A stretch of 64,000 nucleotides of DNA from Dermacentor variabilis (Eukaryota; Arthropoda; Arachnida; Ixodida; Ixodidae), in contig NW_027460291.1 in the NCBI RefSeq assembly GCF_050947875.1, positions 24,713,868 through 24,777,867 on the forward strand. The letters are read 5' to 3'. The notes beneath the pieces are model-generated. The model did not search any database. It was given only the letters and a program-made list of their open reading frames with translations, and was not told the origin of the DNA. Shown one piece after another: positions 40,001 through 50,265 of the stretch. Numbering within the stretch: the first letter of the stretch is position 1; each line of letters begins with the position of its first letter. Both the position numbers and the translations under genes were made by a program.

Positions 40001-42336
40001 CCCTGGACAGAATTGACGTGAACAGTGGTGACTTGTGAACGATGTGTCCTGCAAGAGCACAAAAAAATAAATGGATTGTACTTAGTATTCTCGACAAAGT
40101 TTCATTCTACCACTTCCCAAGACCGCTGTGCTATAGACCGTTTCACTGGGCAAGGAGGAAAGGACGTGCCACGAGCCTTTCCTCCTCTCTGGGTTGTGCG
40201 AGTCAGCATGGAACAGCTTGAATGTGCTGGCGTTGCTTGCCGTGGAACGATGGAGTTATTTTAGCTCGTTCTCAAGAAATTCACAAGATGTTAGTTCATA
40301 CACTGTCCTCGAGGAACCACTGTGTATCCTTTTGATGCAGTAGTAACTACAGTATGCGGGAATATCTGTTCGCTGCATAAACAAGCAATGTGCATCATCA
40401 GCCGCGGTGTGTGTATGTGTTGTGAAATACTTTGGCTATACCGGTTTCCACTTGACAAACGGCAGCGGTGTCTGTGAATTGCCAGCGAGAATTGGAAAAT
40501 CTTCTCACTATGTGATCGCTTGGCGTGGGAACTAAGACATAAGAGTACCCATGTACAGCCAACCCAACGCAACCCCGAAACATCAAAGCACCCCTCAGTA
40601 TAAAATACTTGCGTCAGCCACTGGCATCGCTCTCAAGCATAAGCTATGTCTACATTAGTCTCCCGTATGAGGCCGATGGCATTGCTCAACACAGCAATCA
40701 CTGCAGCTGGTAAACCAATACAATACATATAAGCTCTGTGCTTTGGCACTGCCTTTCTGCCCTGCAAAACAAAGGGGATTGCATAAAAAGAATCCAATAG
40801 TTATTTTTTGTGAAGACGCAATTTCCATAACATGGGTGAGTGCGTCTTAAAGGACAGAACAAACAAAACTGGAAAAAAAAAGCGGTTTTCATCCTCTTAT
40901 GGTTTGTAGTCAGAGTAATGTACTCTTGTCTAAATTGACCAACTGGTCAATTTTGTAGCCTTCTCTAGCGAAAAAAAAAGCATAAACTCCACAATAGGGC
41001 TTCGTATAGTCATGCTGCATGCTCAGGCCATGCGCTAAACAGAACAAACAGATCAGTGGCCCAGCATCTACCCCTGCTTTGAACGCTAGCAGTTCCCAAA
41101 CTGGCTGCATGACCACTCGACAAGTATGATTCACACTGAACGGTATGCTACATTTCTAACCAAAACTACTTTATTGGTGGGTGACAACCGCATCCACAAA
41201 CGAGGTAGTCACACAATTAATGTATCTACAGATAATAATTTGAACACCTGAGGAAGCAAACAGTAGAACTTTATTCTGCAGCAGAATGGTACCCATGCTG
41301 TTACAATCGTCACATGTTTCTTAACTACTCATTGCTGCTAAGCCAGAGCTTTAATTAAAGTTACAATGAGAATGTAGCAGTGAGCTCATAACACTTCTGA
41401 AACTAATTTTTTTAGAAATGTACGCAACTGATCTTTGAGGCTACTTGTAGGCTTAAATATGCACACACACATTGTGCTGAGTGATCCATCCACCTGAACG
41501 CCAGCAGAAACTCCAGCCCTGCAGACCTCATTTTAGTACATCTCACCTGAATGCTTGTCATGTAGAAGGTGCCATGTCAATAGACTGTGCGAGTGCAAAA
41601 GCAATTACCAAAAACTGCCACTGACTGCCATTGAGTGTATGCCTCCTGGCTACACACAGCACTCGTCAAAGCCAGCAAGCCGACAGCTCTAAGATGGTGC
41701 CACTGCCTATGTAATACGGCAGCACCCATTGAAAATAGGGCTATAGAAACTAGCCTTGCCTACTGGCTACATGCAGTCTCCCCCCCCACTCAAGATGATT
41801 GATGCAAGGCCAAATGAACAAACAAATGCTGCACAAAACGGTGACCAGGAGGTACAAGTGGTATTCCTGTGTGAGCTTGCATGAGAGCACTGACGACCTT
41901 AAACTCCAGATGTCCTCAACTAGGGAATGTGCCTAATGGTTTCCAGATATATTGGCAGCCAAGATCGGGAAATGCCCAAGCAAAAGTGCCACATGTGAGC
42001 ACAGCTGTTTTGGATCAGATATTAAAACAAGCAACAAGCCAATTCTAAGTGTAGCCAACAGCCACATTTCTGCCATCTTTGCTAGCAAAGCACTCCTTGA
42101 ATGGCAGAAGGAAAGCCAAAAACTACATGGGAGAGCACAGAATTAAGAAAACAAGAAATTCACATGTAGGGAAAGATGCAAACATCAAAAGCAAGGAATT
42201 TGTTCAAAGATAAATGATGAGTGGAAATGTGCAAAAACAGTAGATTTGTTTTCTCACTGCTAGCAGGTTACAAAGCTAGCTAGCAAATGTGGTATATCAG
42301 CTCAAGCTTCTTACGACAAATGTGGACATAACAAAA
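37091..42336. other. No gene recognised; AT-rich intergenic or intronic DNA
   Basis: No frame here shows a recognisable domain. Open frames up to about 119 codons (for example 37252-37611 minus) are rich in F, S, C and L and look like chance frames. Simple sequence includes C-runs near 37833 and 41780, an A/T-rich stretch at 37430-37510, a T-run at 39625-39637 and a short CA run at 41462-41471. A perfect 11-bp hairpin lies at 40153-40186. An intron or UTR of a gene outside the window cannot be excluded. Confidence 0.6.
40153..40186. other. 11-bp inverted repeat AGGAGGAAAGG with 12-nt loop
   Basis: Arms at 40153-40163 and 40176-40186 are exact complements in otherwise featureless sequence. 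Function unknown; it may be the core of a small unrecognised element. Confidence 0.5.
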
Positions 42337-42338
42337 TA

Positions 42339-42962
42339 CAGTCGACTCTCATTACAATGGACCCTGATAATTCAACAAAAAACATCCGTTTTATCCGAAG
42401 TCCTTAATACCTGAAACGCCTCACTTCTGAAACTTTCGTCACCACATCTAACAACATTATTTTGAAGAGTGAGTGAAGAACGTCCAAAGTAAAAAACAAA
42501 CAAAAAAGCCGCAGTTTCGCCCCAAAGGCGAAGCATCGATTGCGATAGCAAATTAAGCAAATTAAGCGTGGTAGCAGCAGCGAGCATATTGACTTTTGTG
42601 CTGTCTCTCGCTTCAATGCGAACTAAACGTTGAAAGCACTGCGCATACAAAGCTACCAGCACTGGGCGCACTTTGTCCACATCACAGATCGCTAGATACG
42701 GTGACCGCACTGTAAGCAGCAGCCGCTGAAGTGAAACCCAGCTCTCTCTCGCCTCCCCCGTGCCTCGTATGCGAAAGAAGATGGCGCATTTCTGCCCCAA
42801 CCTCGCGCGCGCGATATTGAGCCGCAATAGTCAGCTGACCCTCGCAAGTCAGTTGTCAGCCCGTGTCGACACGGCAAAAGTATGACATGGCAAAAATTGC
42901 CGCTAATTTCGTCCGCTGTAGCTGGTAGTCCGTTGTAGCGCAGTCCGTTAAAAGCGAACTTC
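42339..42962. mobile_element. Tigger/pogo-like non-autonomous element (partial)
   Basis: The left end reads TA then CAGTCGACTCTCATTACAAT, matching the style of Tigger-type termini seen elsewhere in this window (CAGTCGAACCCACTTATAAC). The right end is less certain: near 42940-42962 the reverse strand reads AAGTTCGCTTTTAACGGAC, which resembles the left terminus but lacks the terminal CAGT. The interior has no convincing transposase; the minus-strand frame at 42372-42827 has no domain I know. GC-rich interior sequence (CGCGCGCG near 42805) contrasts with the AT-rich surroundings. Confidence 0.5.
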
Positions 42963-43529
42963 TTTGCATTAATAAAATAGGTGGAACAAACTAATGCTTA
43001 AATATGGTACTTCTAATTTCAATGCTTTAACACAGTGGTTCTCAAATTGGGGCCCGCGATACCCATGCCCGCAAAATAGGGGCATGCAACTATTAGAAAA
43101 ATAGGGAGAACAGGGGGAAGTCGGGAGATGGTAATCCAAAACGATGAGCAAAACAAGAACAAGGTGAAAGTGGGAGCCAACATTTTGACATGTGGACTTG
43201 TCTCCTTCAAGGCGACATATGCTTTCCTTGCCACAGTATATATAGGTGGGGTTCTTATAAAGGGGAGAGGGCGTAAGGTGGGTGGGTGTGGAAACAAACG
43301 AAGGTGTGTTAGCGGCGAGGGTGTAGAATTGAGAATAAAGGAGTGCTGTGCACAAGGCCAGTGACACGGCCATCTGTCAATCACGTGCCAACGGCCGTGT
43401 GTCAGCCGGCGTGTCAACAGTGTGCACAGCAGCCCTCTATTACCTGTTTCGCTGGTGGTCGTATGCTATCATGTCTCTGAAAGAAATAATAAAAGGAGCA
43501 GCAGAAACCGGTGCTCGTGAAAAAAAAAT
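42963..43529. other. Unassigned sequence with promoter-like TATATATA and poly-A-like tail
   Basis: About 570 bp with no recognised coding frame. TATATATA lies near 43238, AATAATAAAAGG near 43486 and an A-run at 43521-43528 that abuts the next element. It may be the 3' part of a retroelement, but I cannot assign it. Confidence 0.3.
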
Positions 43530-43533
43530 TTGA

Positions 43534-44995
43534 AGGGCCCCTGAAACGGTTCGGACAAATTTTGTAGACGTGTAGGGTACAGCTAAAGTTAATCATTCAC
43601 ACCACAATTTGTGTGAAACGTTTCATATTAAGAGAGCTATCGACGATTACAAGTTACCCTCCTCCACAGTCATGCATTTTCCCCTCAACTCGTTCGCCGA
43701 GTGATCGGGGCTGAGCTCCACCTTCACTGGCTCTGCGTCATGATGGCACGCCATGTCGTCGACTTCTGGTTCTCTAGGAGCGAGAGCGCAAAGCCTCTCC
43801 AAACTCTCCGCCAGCTTGCTTGGCAGTCGACCCCAAGCGAGAGCTATCAAAGCAGCATGTGTTGCAAGCATTCGGACGAAGCGCCAAACACGTCTGGTAT
43901 TCCGGTAACCACAGGCAAGCTGGGCATTTCGGCAGATGGCTGGATGCATAAACTCAAACTGATGAAGGAACTTTAGCGTAGACATAACGTGAGCGGCCTG
44001 ATAGGTCTGCACGGTCCAGCCACTTGTTGTCGCAGAGCTTAACCAGTCAAACAAAGCGCTAATATTGCTCTAACCAAGTGTAAAACATTTTAAACATTTA
44101 CAAAAACAACGTTTTGATGATTACACTCCTGCAAAAAGTTTACAACAGCGGCAAAGAAGAATACATTTCGTTACTGCTTTAGTCCAGCTCTGTGCCACCA
44201 GGTGGGTGCACCGTGCAGACCATTCACATTTGCGCTTCTGCTAAATGGCAGTCAAGTGGCCAGGCCCTGTCCTCTTACACTTGTGTTTGCCCTAACACCG
44301 GACTCGCGAAACGCTATTGCATTAGTAATCTTCCGCAGTAAAGTGACGGCCGCAAACGCACAAATCCTAGTGCCGATCGGATAGCGGCATTCCGATGTAC
44401 TGCAGCCAATTCGCTCGTCTGCTGCCTTGCAGAGGGACAAGATGTCACAGCTTGACATTTTGCCAGTCGCTACGGTTGCAGTTCACAACACAACAAAGTC
44501 GAATCATGGTGCTCGCGAAAAGACTGAGACCGACACTGATGGCGGAGCTCTCGTCAAAGACAGAGCACATTGTAATACAAGCAGACGACACTTGCTGTGT
44601 GCCGGAAGTGCTTAAGTTCACTGAAAAATTGTTCTTGTGCATTCTCTTTATGTCACTTTCTTTTTATAAAAACAAATTAACTAACATTCCAACTATTACG
44701 AGCATCATTTGTTTGCCATAAAGTTGGAAAAATTATCGATCATGCGCCCTGGCCAGCCAATTAGATAGGTCGTCCCACCGACAGCGTACGGGTGATTTAT
44801 GTCATATGGGTAGGGGCGGCTTAAAATTCCGCTGACCAGTGTACTGTGATCTGGAACGATGTGCATTTTTAAAACCTTATAATAAATTACACGCTTTGGG
44901 CAGAGCACTCAGATGCATCAATTAATGATCAGAAGGACCTACTCTAACGACTCAGTACGTTTTAAGAAAATTGTCAAAATCATTTCAGGGTCCCT
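43534..44995. mobile_element. piggyBac-like non-autonomous element 1 (1,462 bp)
   Basis: Termini are inverted repeats: AGGGCCCCTGAAACG at 43534-43548 and, on the reverse strand, AGGGACCCTGAAATG at 44995-44981, 13 of 15 matching. The right flank is TTAA (44996-44999); the left flank is TTGA (43530-43533), one change from TTAA. TTAA duplication with ends beginning AGGG fits the piggyBac type. No transposase is visible, so it would need one in trans. The 135-codon minus frame at 43647-44054 has no recognisable domain and I do not call it a gene. Confidence 0.72.
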
Positions 44996-45152
44996 TTAAG
45001 AGAATACTGAAATGGAATAAATAAATAAGTAAGAAAAAAAATCTAAGCTACCAAACTAAGTGTTGCTGCGTATAGCTTAAAATTTAGCATGGCGAATAGA
45101 TTCTAAAGCTATCTTTGAAACATTTATGCCTATTGGTTGCAATGTCTTGAAC

Positions 45153-45449
45153 TTATGGATAAGGTATGATTCTCTGTATTTTCTTTCTCGTATAGAACAC
45201 AAATTTGACTAAGATATAGAGTTTAAGTTCACCACAGTTATGACCTGTTTGGTTGAAATGCTCGGTGATGGCTTTGGGAAGCTGTTTAGTTGTGTCCACG
45301 CAGTGTCCATTTAATCTGACGTTCACTGATTGTCTCATTTTACCGATATATTGTTTCTTACAGAAGGAACATTCAAGCATATAAATCACATCCAAACTTG
45401 TACAAGTGAAGCTAGATTTAACTTTGTGTAGGTCATAACATTGATGAAC
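45153..45449 (-). pseudogene. GIY-YIG endonuclease domain of a Penelope-like retroelement
   Basis: The minus frame, open from an upstream stop near 45450, contains DVIYMLECSFCKKQYIG followed by VRLNGH and EHFNQTGH. This is the pattern of the GIY-YIG nuclease domain fused to the C-terminus of Penelope-like element reverse transcriptases (V-Y-x-L-x-C, C, Y-I/V-G, R-x-N-x-H, H-F). Known family role: cutting target DNA for retrotransposition. The expected GQT after YIG is GKM. The frame stops soon after IIPYP, and the reverse transcriptase is absent upstream, where a LINE fragment in the opposite direction begins. It is a truncated, dead copy. Confidence 0.72.
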
Positions 45450-45871
45450 TTACAGCATTACAGCATTCCCAACACCATTCTACTAAACCCTGTCACATGT
45501 CATGAAATAGAAGAAATTAACAAAATCAAGAACAACTGTGCTGCTGGATATGATAGAGTAAAACCTGCACCGATAAATTACATAGCCAACGTAATATCAG
45601 CTCCTCTTGCCCATATTATTAACCTATCCTTTACTACGGCCAGATAATTTGAAAATTGCTCGAGTATGTCCTATCTTTAGAGGAGGCAACCCAAAACAAA
45701 TGTCGAATTATCATCCAATATCAGTTCTGCCTGTTTTGTTAAAAGTATATCAGAACGCAATAAATGTCTGGCTGCAGAATTTTTTTGATAAGCATAATGT
45801 TATAAATGATGTCTAATTTGGCTTTCAAAAAAACAAATCTGCCGAGCTCGCATTACTTAAAGTAAAGGAGC
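45441..45871 (+). pseudogene. Non-LTR (LINE) reverse transcriptase fragment, broken
   Basis: Two plus-strand frames together cover part of a LINE reverse transcriptase. The first (45441-45647) has EIEEINKIKNNCAAGYDRVKP and PLAHIINLSFTT; the second (45607-45816) has PDNLKIARVCPIF and SNYHPISVLPVLLKVYQ, the conserved fingers/palm entry of Jockey/CR1-type enzymes. They are linked by a small deletion causing a frameshift near 45640. A stop codon lies in the FGFQKN motif near 45811. The fragment ends at 45871 exactly where an LTR begins, so the catalytic YxDD part is missing here. Transposition of this copy is impossible. Confidence 0.8.
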
Positions 45872-46010
45872 TGTAAGGGGGGTTTATTCGGCTTGTAGAG
45901 CAGCAGCGACAAACTCAGCACCAGCAAGTAGGGCGCAGCCAGAGAGCAAACTGGATACGAGCCACGCAATGGCAATGGGGCTTTTCAGCCTGCCGATCCT
46001 CTTCGTCACA
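45872..46010 (-). mobile_element. 3' LTR (139 bp) of Ty3/gypsy element 1
   Basis: On the minus strand it begins TGTGACGAAGAGGATC and ends CCCCTTACA, the TG...CA form of an LTR, with AATAAACC near its end as a poly-A signal. Directly upstream on the minus strand is a short purine tract (CCGGGGGTGAT), the usual 3' LTR primer site, and then the end of a gypsy polyprotein. The 5' part of this element is not found, so there is no target duplication to check. It cuts off the LINE fragment on its left. Confidence 0.75.
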
Positions 46011-46047
46011 ATCACCCCCGGAATTGAAAAGTAGCCATCTTGGCGAC

Positions 46048-46254
46048 CTAGAAAGAGGTGAGGCGATCGTAATACTGCTTCAGCCGGTCAATGTAAACAG
46101 TCTCTCGCCCCCAATAACGCAGATCGGGAGATGGCGATACGGGTTCGACCACATAATTAACCGGTGATGTTTGCACAACCACGCGGCACGGCCTGCGGTA
46201 CTTCGGGAGGAGCTTGGACGAAAGGCCAGGAGCAGCAACAGGCGGGACCCAAAG
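46048..46254 (-). pseudogene. C-terminal end of Ty3/gypsy polyprotein 1 (integrase tail)
   Basis: A minus-strand frame open between stops at 46255-46257 and 46048-46050 contains LLPKYRRPCRVV, NYVVEP, RYWGRETVYIDRLK and QYYD. This is the SH3/chromodomain-like tail typical of Ty3/gypsy integrases (K-L-x-P-x-x-x-G-P-Y-x-V ... V-H-x-x-R-L-K). The stop at 46255, where a tryptophan-type codon is expected, and loss of everything upstream make it a pseudogene. It ends about 40 bp before the purine tract and LTR, as expected for the 3' end of a gypsy element. Confidence 0.78.
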
Positions 46255-46550
46255 CTACACGAGTGAGTCGATGGGGAAGAGGTGAGGGGGAGGGCTGAGG
46301 TCATGATGCTCTTTTTGGCGGCACTGTTGAGCAGACATCAACGAACAGGCCAGTTGTCGGCATTTCTTGGTTGTCTTTCTCGTCTGCTACGAACGGGTGG
46401 ATGTACTTCTGTCCACTTTGCGAGTTTCTGCAGAACTATTACATCAAATGTTTGCAGATGCACTGATAGCAGAGAATCGGCAACAGAGTAGTGCGTGTTT
46501 TATGAAAAGTCTCTTGAAACAAACTTGTTTTATCTGACAGAACAACTTAA

Positions 46551-48128
46551 AGGGAAACTGAAAGGTATTCCAGAAAAAATGAGTGAAGAGCTGTACGCAT
46601 GGTTTACAACCATCCGAATTCGAATATCGCATCGAAATTGAGCTAAAGAAAGCGCAAACAGCTTTTATTTCGACAAAAAGTGCAGAAGCACACTTGGGGC
46701 AGCTCGCACGTCTCGTTTCCGCCTGTGATTGGTCAGTTGCCTCATGACGTCAACAATGGTGTTCGTCAGGACCGGCCACTGCCGGTACACATGAAGCACG
46801 GTGCAAGGTAGTTTGGTGCTGTTTTGTATAGACGGTGATGGAAAATTTCGAGAGCTTGCATTTCTTTGAGGAGTTCAGCGTTAAGTCCAAACCCCATGAG
46901 AGCTATTTTGTGCGCGACAGCAACGAACGACGGCTTCGAGCGACGGATCAGGCAGTCGCTGGAACAGATCGCTCGGTCGTGTTGCTCGATCACTCGGTTC
47001 TGCAAATCTAGAATTTATCGCTCGTCGCCCAGAAGTGCTATGAGCGACTAACCAATAGCGCGAAGCCGGAACTGGATGTACTACATCACTCAAGTACTTC
47101 CGATTGTCACACGGAACAAGCAAACGCTTGAATTTTTATACGCGCAAGGATAAGAACCTACTGCAAGACCTTCAAAGATATTTTATGCTGCTTTTTACAG
47201 TAAAACACATCAAAACTTAAATTAATAAAGCAAGTGTCACACCAGTTGCGATGTGTATTAGCTGCCCTCATACTGGCAACACTGAGGAGACGTCGCTGTC
47301 GCTCGAAGTCGTCGCTCGCATGGGGTACAACTTGTAGGCGACGAGCAAACGCGACCGCAATCTCCATCATATCGCTTGTCGCTGTCGCGTGCCAGATTGC
47401 TTGCATGGGGTTTATACTTTATACTTTACTCCCTACATCTACGAGACAACTGCAAAAAGCTGGCCCCCCCAAGAAGCAAAAAACGCTGGTGCAAGCAATT
47501 CTTTCAACGCGAACGAAGGCGAAATGTTAGGACCTCTTTGTGTTGGAAATGTTCTTTGGTGAGTATGTTTTTATCTAAGCTGCAATCAGCGATCCAGTGA
47601 GTTCGTTTCTGGGTGAACAACTGTAGTGTTATGTTCCTGCATGCCTCCTCGTAGAACGTAAGCGGCAAGACAACATCGAACGTAAGACAACATCGTCGCG
47701 GACGTTGGTTTTCGTGCAACCGTAGGCTGCACAGAACGCTGGCATTGTCAGCCCACCACTTCAATTGATGGTGCGCATGTTAACTACCACTCTACATAGA
47801 CACAAAGGAATGCAAGGTCGAGCGAAGCAGCTTATGACGGCATGCATGCAGAAACAAGCACGGCCAGGCACGGTCGCAGACACTGCAAAGGAATGGTACG
47901 CCAGTGTTGATGTCACTACACCGCGGTTTCCAGTCTCTGCTCACATCATCAGCATCAGCAGCAGCGCGTGGCGTTAGACGGAGGGCAGAGCGACAGCGCA
48001 ATTTTAACCGACGATTACGTCGCTCCTAAGTGAAAAATTGCCCAAGAAGTTTTACCTGGATAGTTTATAAGGTTTCCGCATACGTATATGAGCGTCTTAT
48101 AGAATTCGACAGACTCTTCAGCTTCCCT
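46551..48128. mobile_element. piggyBac-like non-autonomous element 2 (1,578 bp) with exact TTAA duplication
   Basis: Flanked by TTAA at 46547-46550 and 48129-48132. Termini are AGGGAAACTGAAAGG and, on the reverse strand, AGGGAAGCTGAAGAG. The same AGGG start and TTAA target occur in the element at 43534-44995, so both probably used the same class of transposase, but the interiors differ. No transposase frame is recognised. A further inverted-repeat element is nested at 46889-47413. Confidence 0.78.
46889..47413. mobile_element. Nested 525-bp inverted-repeat element
   Basis: The left end AAACCCCATGAGAGC and the reverse complement of the right end AAACCCCATGCAAGC match at 13 of 15. Similarity continues inward (CGCGACAGC in both arms, CGACGGCTTCGAGCGAC against CGACGACTTCGAGCGAC), giving a long imperfect palindrome rich in CGTCGCTCG. 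No clear target duplication was found. It looks like a MITE or a fold-back element inside the larger TTAA element. Confidence 0.6.
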
Positions 48129-48132
48129 TTAA

Positions 48133-48521
48133 CTCTTACCCTACCATGGGGAAAATGACTGTTTATTTGTAGGTTACACACATTTTCTTTTTCTGAAGAA
48201 AATATCGCACTAAAAATTTTATGCAATACATGAAGGTAAAGCAAAATGAATCTGTTTTTCAGGGATATGACATTTATTATAGACATATATGTCATAAAAA
48301 ATATAAATTGTCAAAAACAAGATTGTAGAATAAAATGAACAAAAATTGTGAAGATATGCCTGCATCTAAAAGGAAAAAATCCTAAAAACTTCTGAAATAC
48401 AGATGAGTCCACTTATAACTATCCCAGTTACAACAAATGCTCAGTTATTACAAACGAAGATAACGTGACGGCTATCATTTTCGTGCAGCCTATGGCAACC
48501 CGTCTCTGATAGAACAAACAC
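48133..48521. mobile_element. AT-rich spacer and a one-ended Tigger-like terminus
   Basis: From 48133 to 48399 nothing is recognised. At 48398 TA is followed by CAGATGAGTCCACTTATAAC, a diverged copy of the terminus CAGTCGAACCCACTTATNAC found at 52131. The similarity runs for about 70-100 bp and then meets the gypsy LTR at 48522. No matching right end was found, so this is a truncated copy. Confidence 0.5.
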
Positions 48522-48650
48522 TGTAACAGGAAGAAGAGTAGGCATAATTAAATAGCTTTTTAATGGTTTAACCAACGTGCGCCGAAGATTGTTGTTCGAA
48601 AATTTGACAAGAATGCAAGGCGTCTTATTCCAACATTACACACTGTTATA
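48522..48650 (-). mobile_element. 3' LTR (129 bp) of Ty3/gypsy element 2
   Basis: Colinear with the sequence at 61999-62141: shared blocks include AGGAAGAAG, TTAAATAG, TTTTTAATGG/TCTTTAATGG, CCAACNNGCGC and CATTACACA. It starts TGTAACAGG and ends TGTTATA on the plus strand, so it belongs to a minus-strand element. The two LTRs differ at many positions and by small deletions (129 against 143 bp), which points to a very old insertion. No shared target duplication is seen beside the outer ends. Confidence 0.72.
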
Positions 48651-48667
48651 TTACGCCCGGCGGAAGA

Positions 48668-49024
48668 AGTGCCTTATTGGTTGTGTGGCTCACTTGTTCC
48701 AGAAAGGTATGGTTTGATGCGGCTGACGTGGATGACGTCAGAAGAAGGTGAAAAGCACGGTTGTGTCGAGTGGCGTTACTTCATATGCAACAGGGGTCAC
48801 CTGGTGAAGTATGCGGTAAGGGCCGGAGTATCGCAAGAGAAGGTTTTCCAAAAGAGGAACATGCTTAGATGGAGAGCACACTAAAACAAGGGCATCTTGT
48901 TAGTAGTTCATGTCGTGATGACATTGGTCGTAAAATAACTTCTGGCATGTCTGTGATGTGGAGAGATGAAAACAGGCAATCTGGCATGCCACTGTGGGCC
49001 ACTGTAGCTATGGCGTCATGCGCA
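48668..49024 (-). pseudogene. Ty3/gypsy element 2: integrase C-terminal region
   Basis: On the minus strand, broken frames carry LLLRYSGPYRILHQVTPVAYEV, split here as LLLRYSGPYRIL and HQVTPVAYEV, the SH3-like tail of gypsy integrases, followed in another frame by RIKPYL-type sequence just before the LTR. Upstream it joins, across the insertion at 49027-50197, to the integrase sequence at 50200-50265. At least two frameshifts separate the pieces. Role in the family: C-terminal DNA binding of integrase. Confidence 0.7.
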
Positions 49025-49026
49025 TA

Positions 49027-50197
49027 CCGTATTTACATGATTGTAAGTCGACTCGAATGTAAGTCAACTCCCCCATATCGCATGACAGAAAAAAAAAAGG
49101 AGAGCATACCCGAGGGAGCATTCGGTAACAAAAATTTATTACATAGTAGCTGACATGGTCACTGGACTACTTGTCTTCACTAGTGCTGCCACTGTCCCAC
49201 AGCGCGTCGTCGCGAAATTCCACATTTGGCAAACGACCGCACCACAACATCTTGTGGAACAGCAGCTCATGCCGAATGTACCCAACCACACGCAGCCGTC
49301 AGGGAGGCTGTTTTGACAGGTACGGTTGGTGTAAGTTCGCGGTCTTCTGCCGCCAGCCACTCGTTGTGCTCACAGCGGAGCAGGTCCTCAAAAGGCGAAG
49401 ATCCGGGCTTGTTTCATGACCATGTCGCACTTCAGTGGCAGAGACCAATCACGCATGTCAGTGACGTACGCCGAAAGCTTGGCCTACAGCTCCGGAAAGC
49501 CTCCAGACTTCAGCACATGGGAAATTCCTCACTTGCCGTCACAGGTGAAAATTTCGCTTCGCTGCAGTCGCCACTCTTGCACCACCCATTCAGAAACATC
49601 GAACCTATGGCCTGCTGCGCAATGATTTGTTTCTTCGGCATTAAAGGATGGCAGCCCACTTGAACGCTGCTGTGAACGAGTGCTGAATGATTAGTGGGAG
49701 CACTCATGATGACTGAGGAAGCATGGAAGTAGCACATAGCCGGCAGTCAAGTGAAATGCGTCAAGCCTATGTCTTTGGTCAAACTAAGCTAAGAGCTACA
49801 AGGAAAGAGAAACCCGCGAGCAGTGTCTACTCTTCCATGAACTGCCAATACTACCCGCAAGTGCCGCCGTTCTGATGGTGCCACTGCGAATGGAACAGCG
49901 GCGCTTCCATCAACTATCAACACCTTCCCCCCCCCCCCCCCCCCCATGAATGTTGTGTGCACTGTCAAACTCTCAAAAATGCTGAAAAACCCTTCTGAAA
50001 AGCGAACAAACACGCGGGATAGTGAAAAGCTACGGGTAGGGCCATAGAGCAAACATAAAATTTTAACTATGCTGTAGCTCCAATTGGTCTCGCTTTTTTG
50101 ATGGTGCCATGTTTTGGTTTCCATTGTAAGTCGACTCCCCCTACTTCGGATTTTCAAATTTAGATAAAGTGGTTGACTTACAATCGTGTAAATATGG
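49027..50197. mobile_element. 1,171-bp pogo/Tigger-type element with TA duplication
   Basis: Left terminus CCGTATTTACATGATTGTAAG; the right terminus on the reverse strand is CCATATTTACACGATTGTAAG, 18 of 21 matching (shown in part). TA flanks both ends (49025-49026 and 50198-50199). The interior has minus-strand remains of a transposase: at 49170-49220 a frame reads ALWDSGSTSEDK before a stop, the acidic tail I associate with pogo-like transposases, and at 49400-49570 fragments such as GGFPELEAKLSAYV and DWSLPLKCDMV resemble the CENP-B-like DNA-binding part. The catalytic core is deleted. It interrupts the gypsy integrase frame. Confidence 0.75.
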
Positions 50198-50199
50198 TA

Positions 50200-50265
50200 C
50201 TCTGCCAATGAGTTGAGTGTGGTGGAAAGCAAAGTCCCAAAAGGTAAAGTTGCCTTGCCGCCAAA
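50200..50265 (-). pseudogene. Ty3/gypsy element 2: integrase segment between two insertions
   Basis: A 66-bp island of gypsy coding sequence on the minus strand, containing KATLPFGTLLSTTLNS, the segment after the integrase core that normally follows SPxYLxFGR. It sits between the Tigger at 50268 and the pogo-like element ending at 50197. Its frame is the one that continues on the far side of both insertions, which confirms that both landed in one element. Confidence 0.78.

Noticed and set aside
43647..44054. 135-codon minus frame as a gene
   Set aside because: It lies wholly inside a TTAA-flanked repeat and has an overlapping plus frame of similar quality; no domain.
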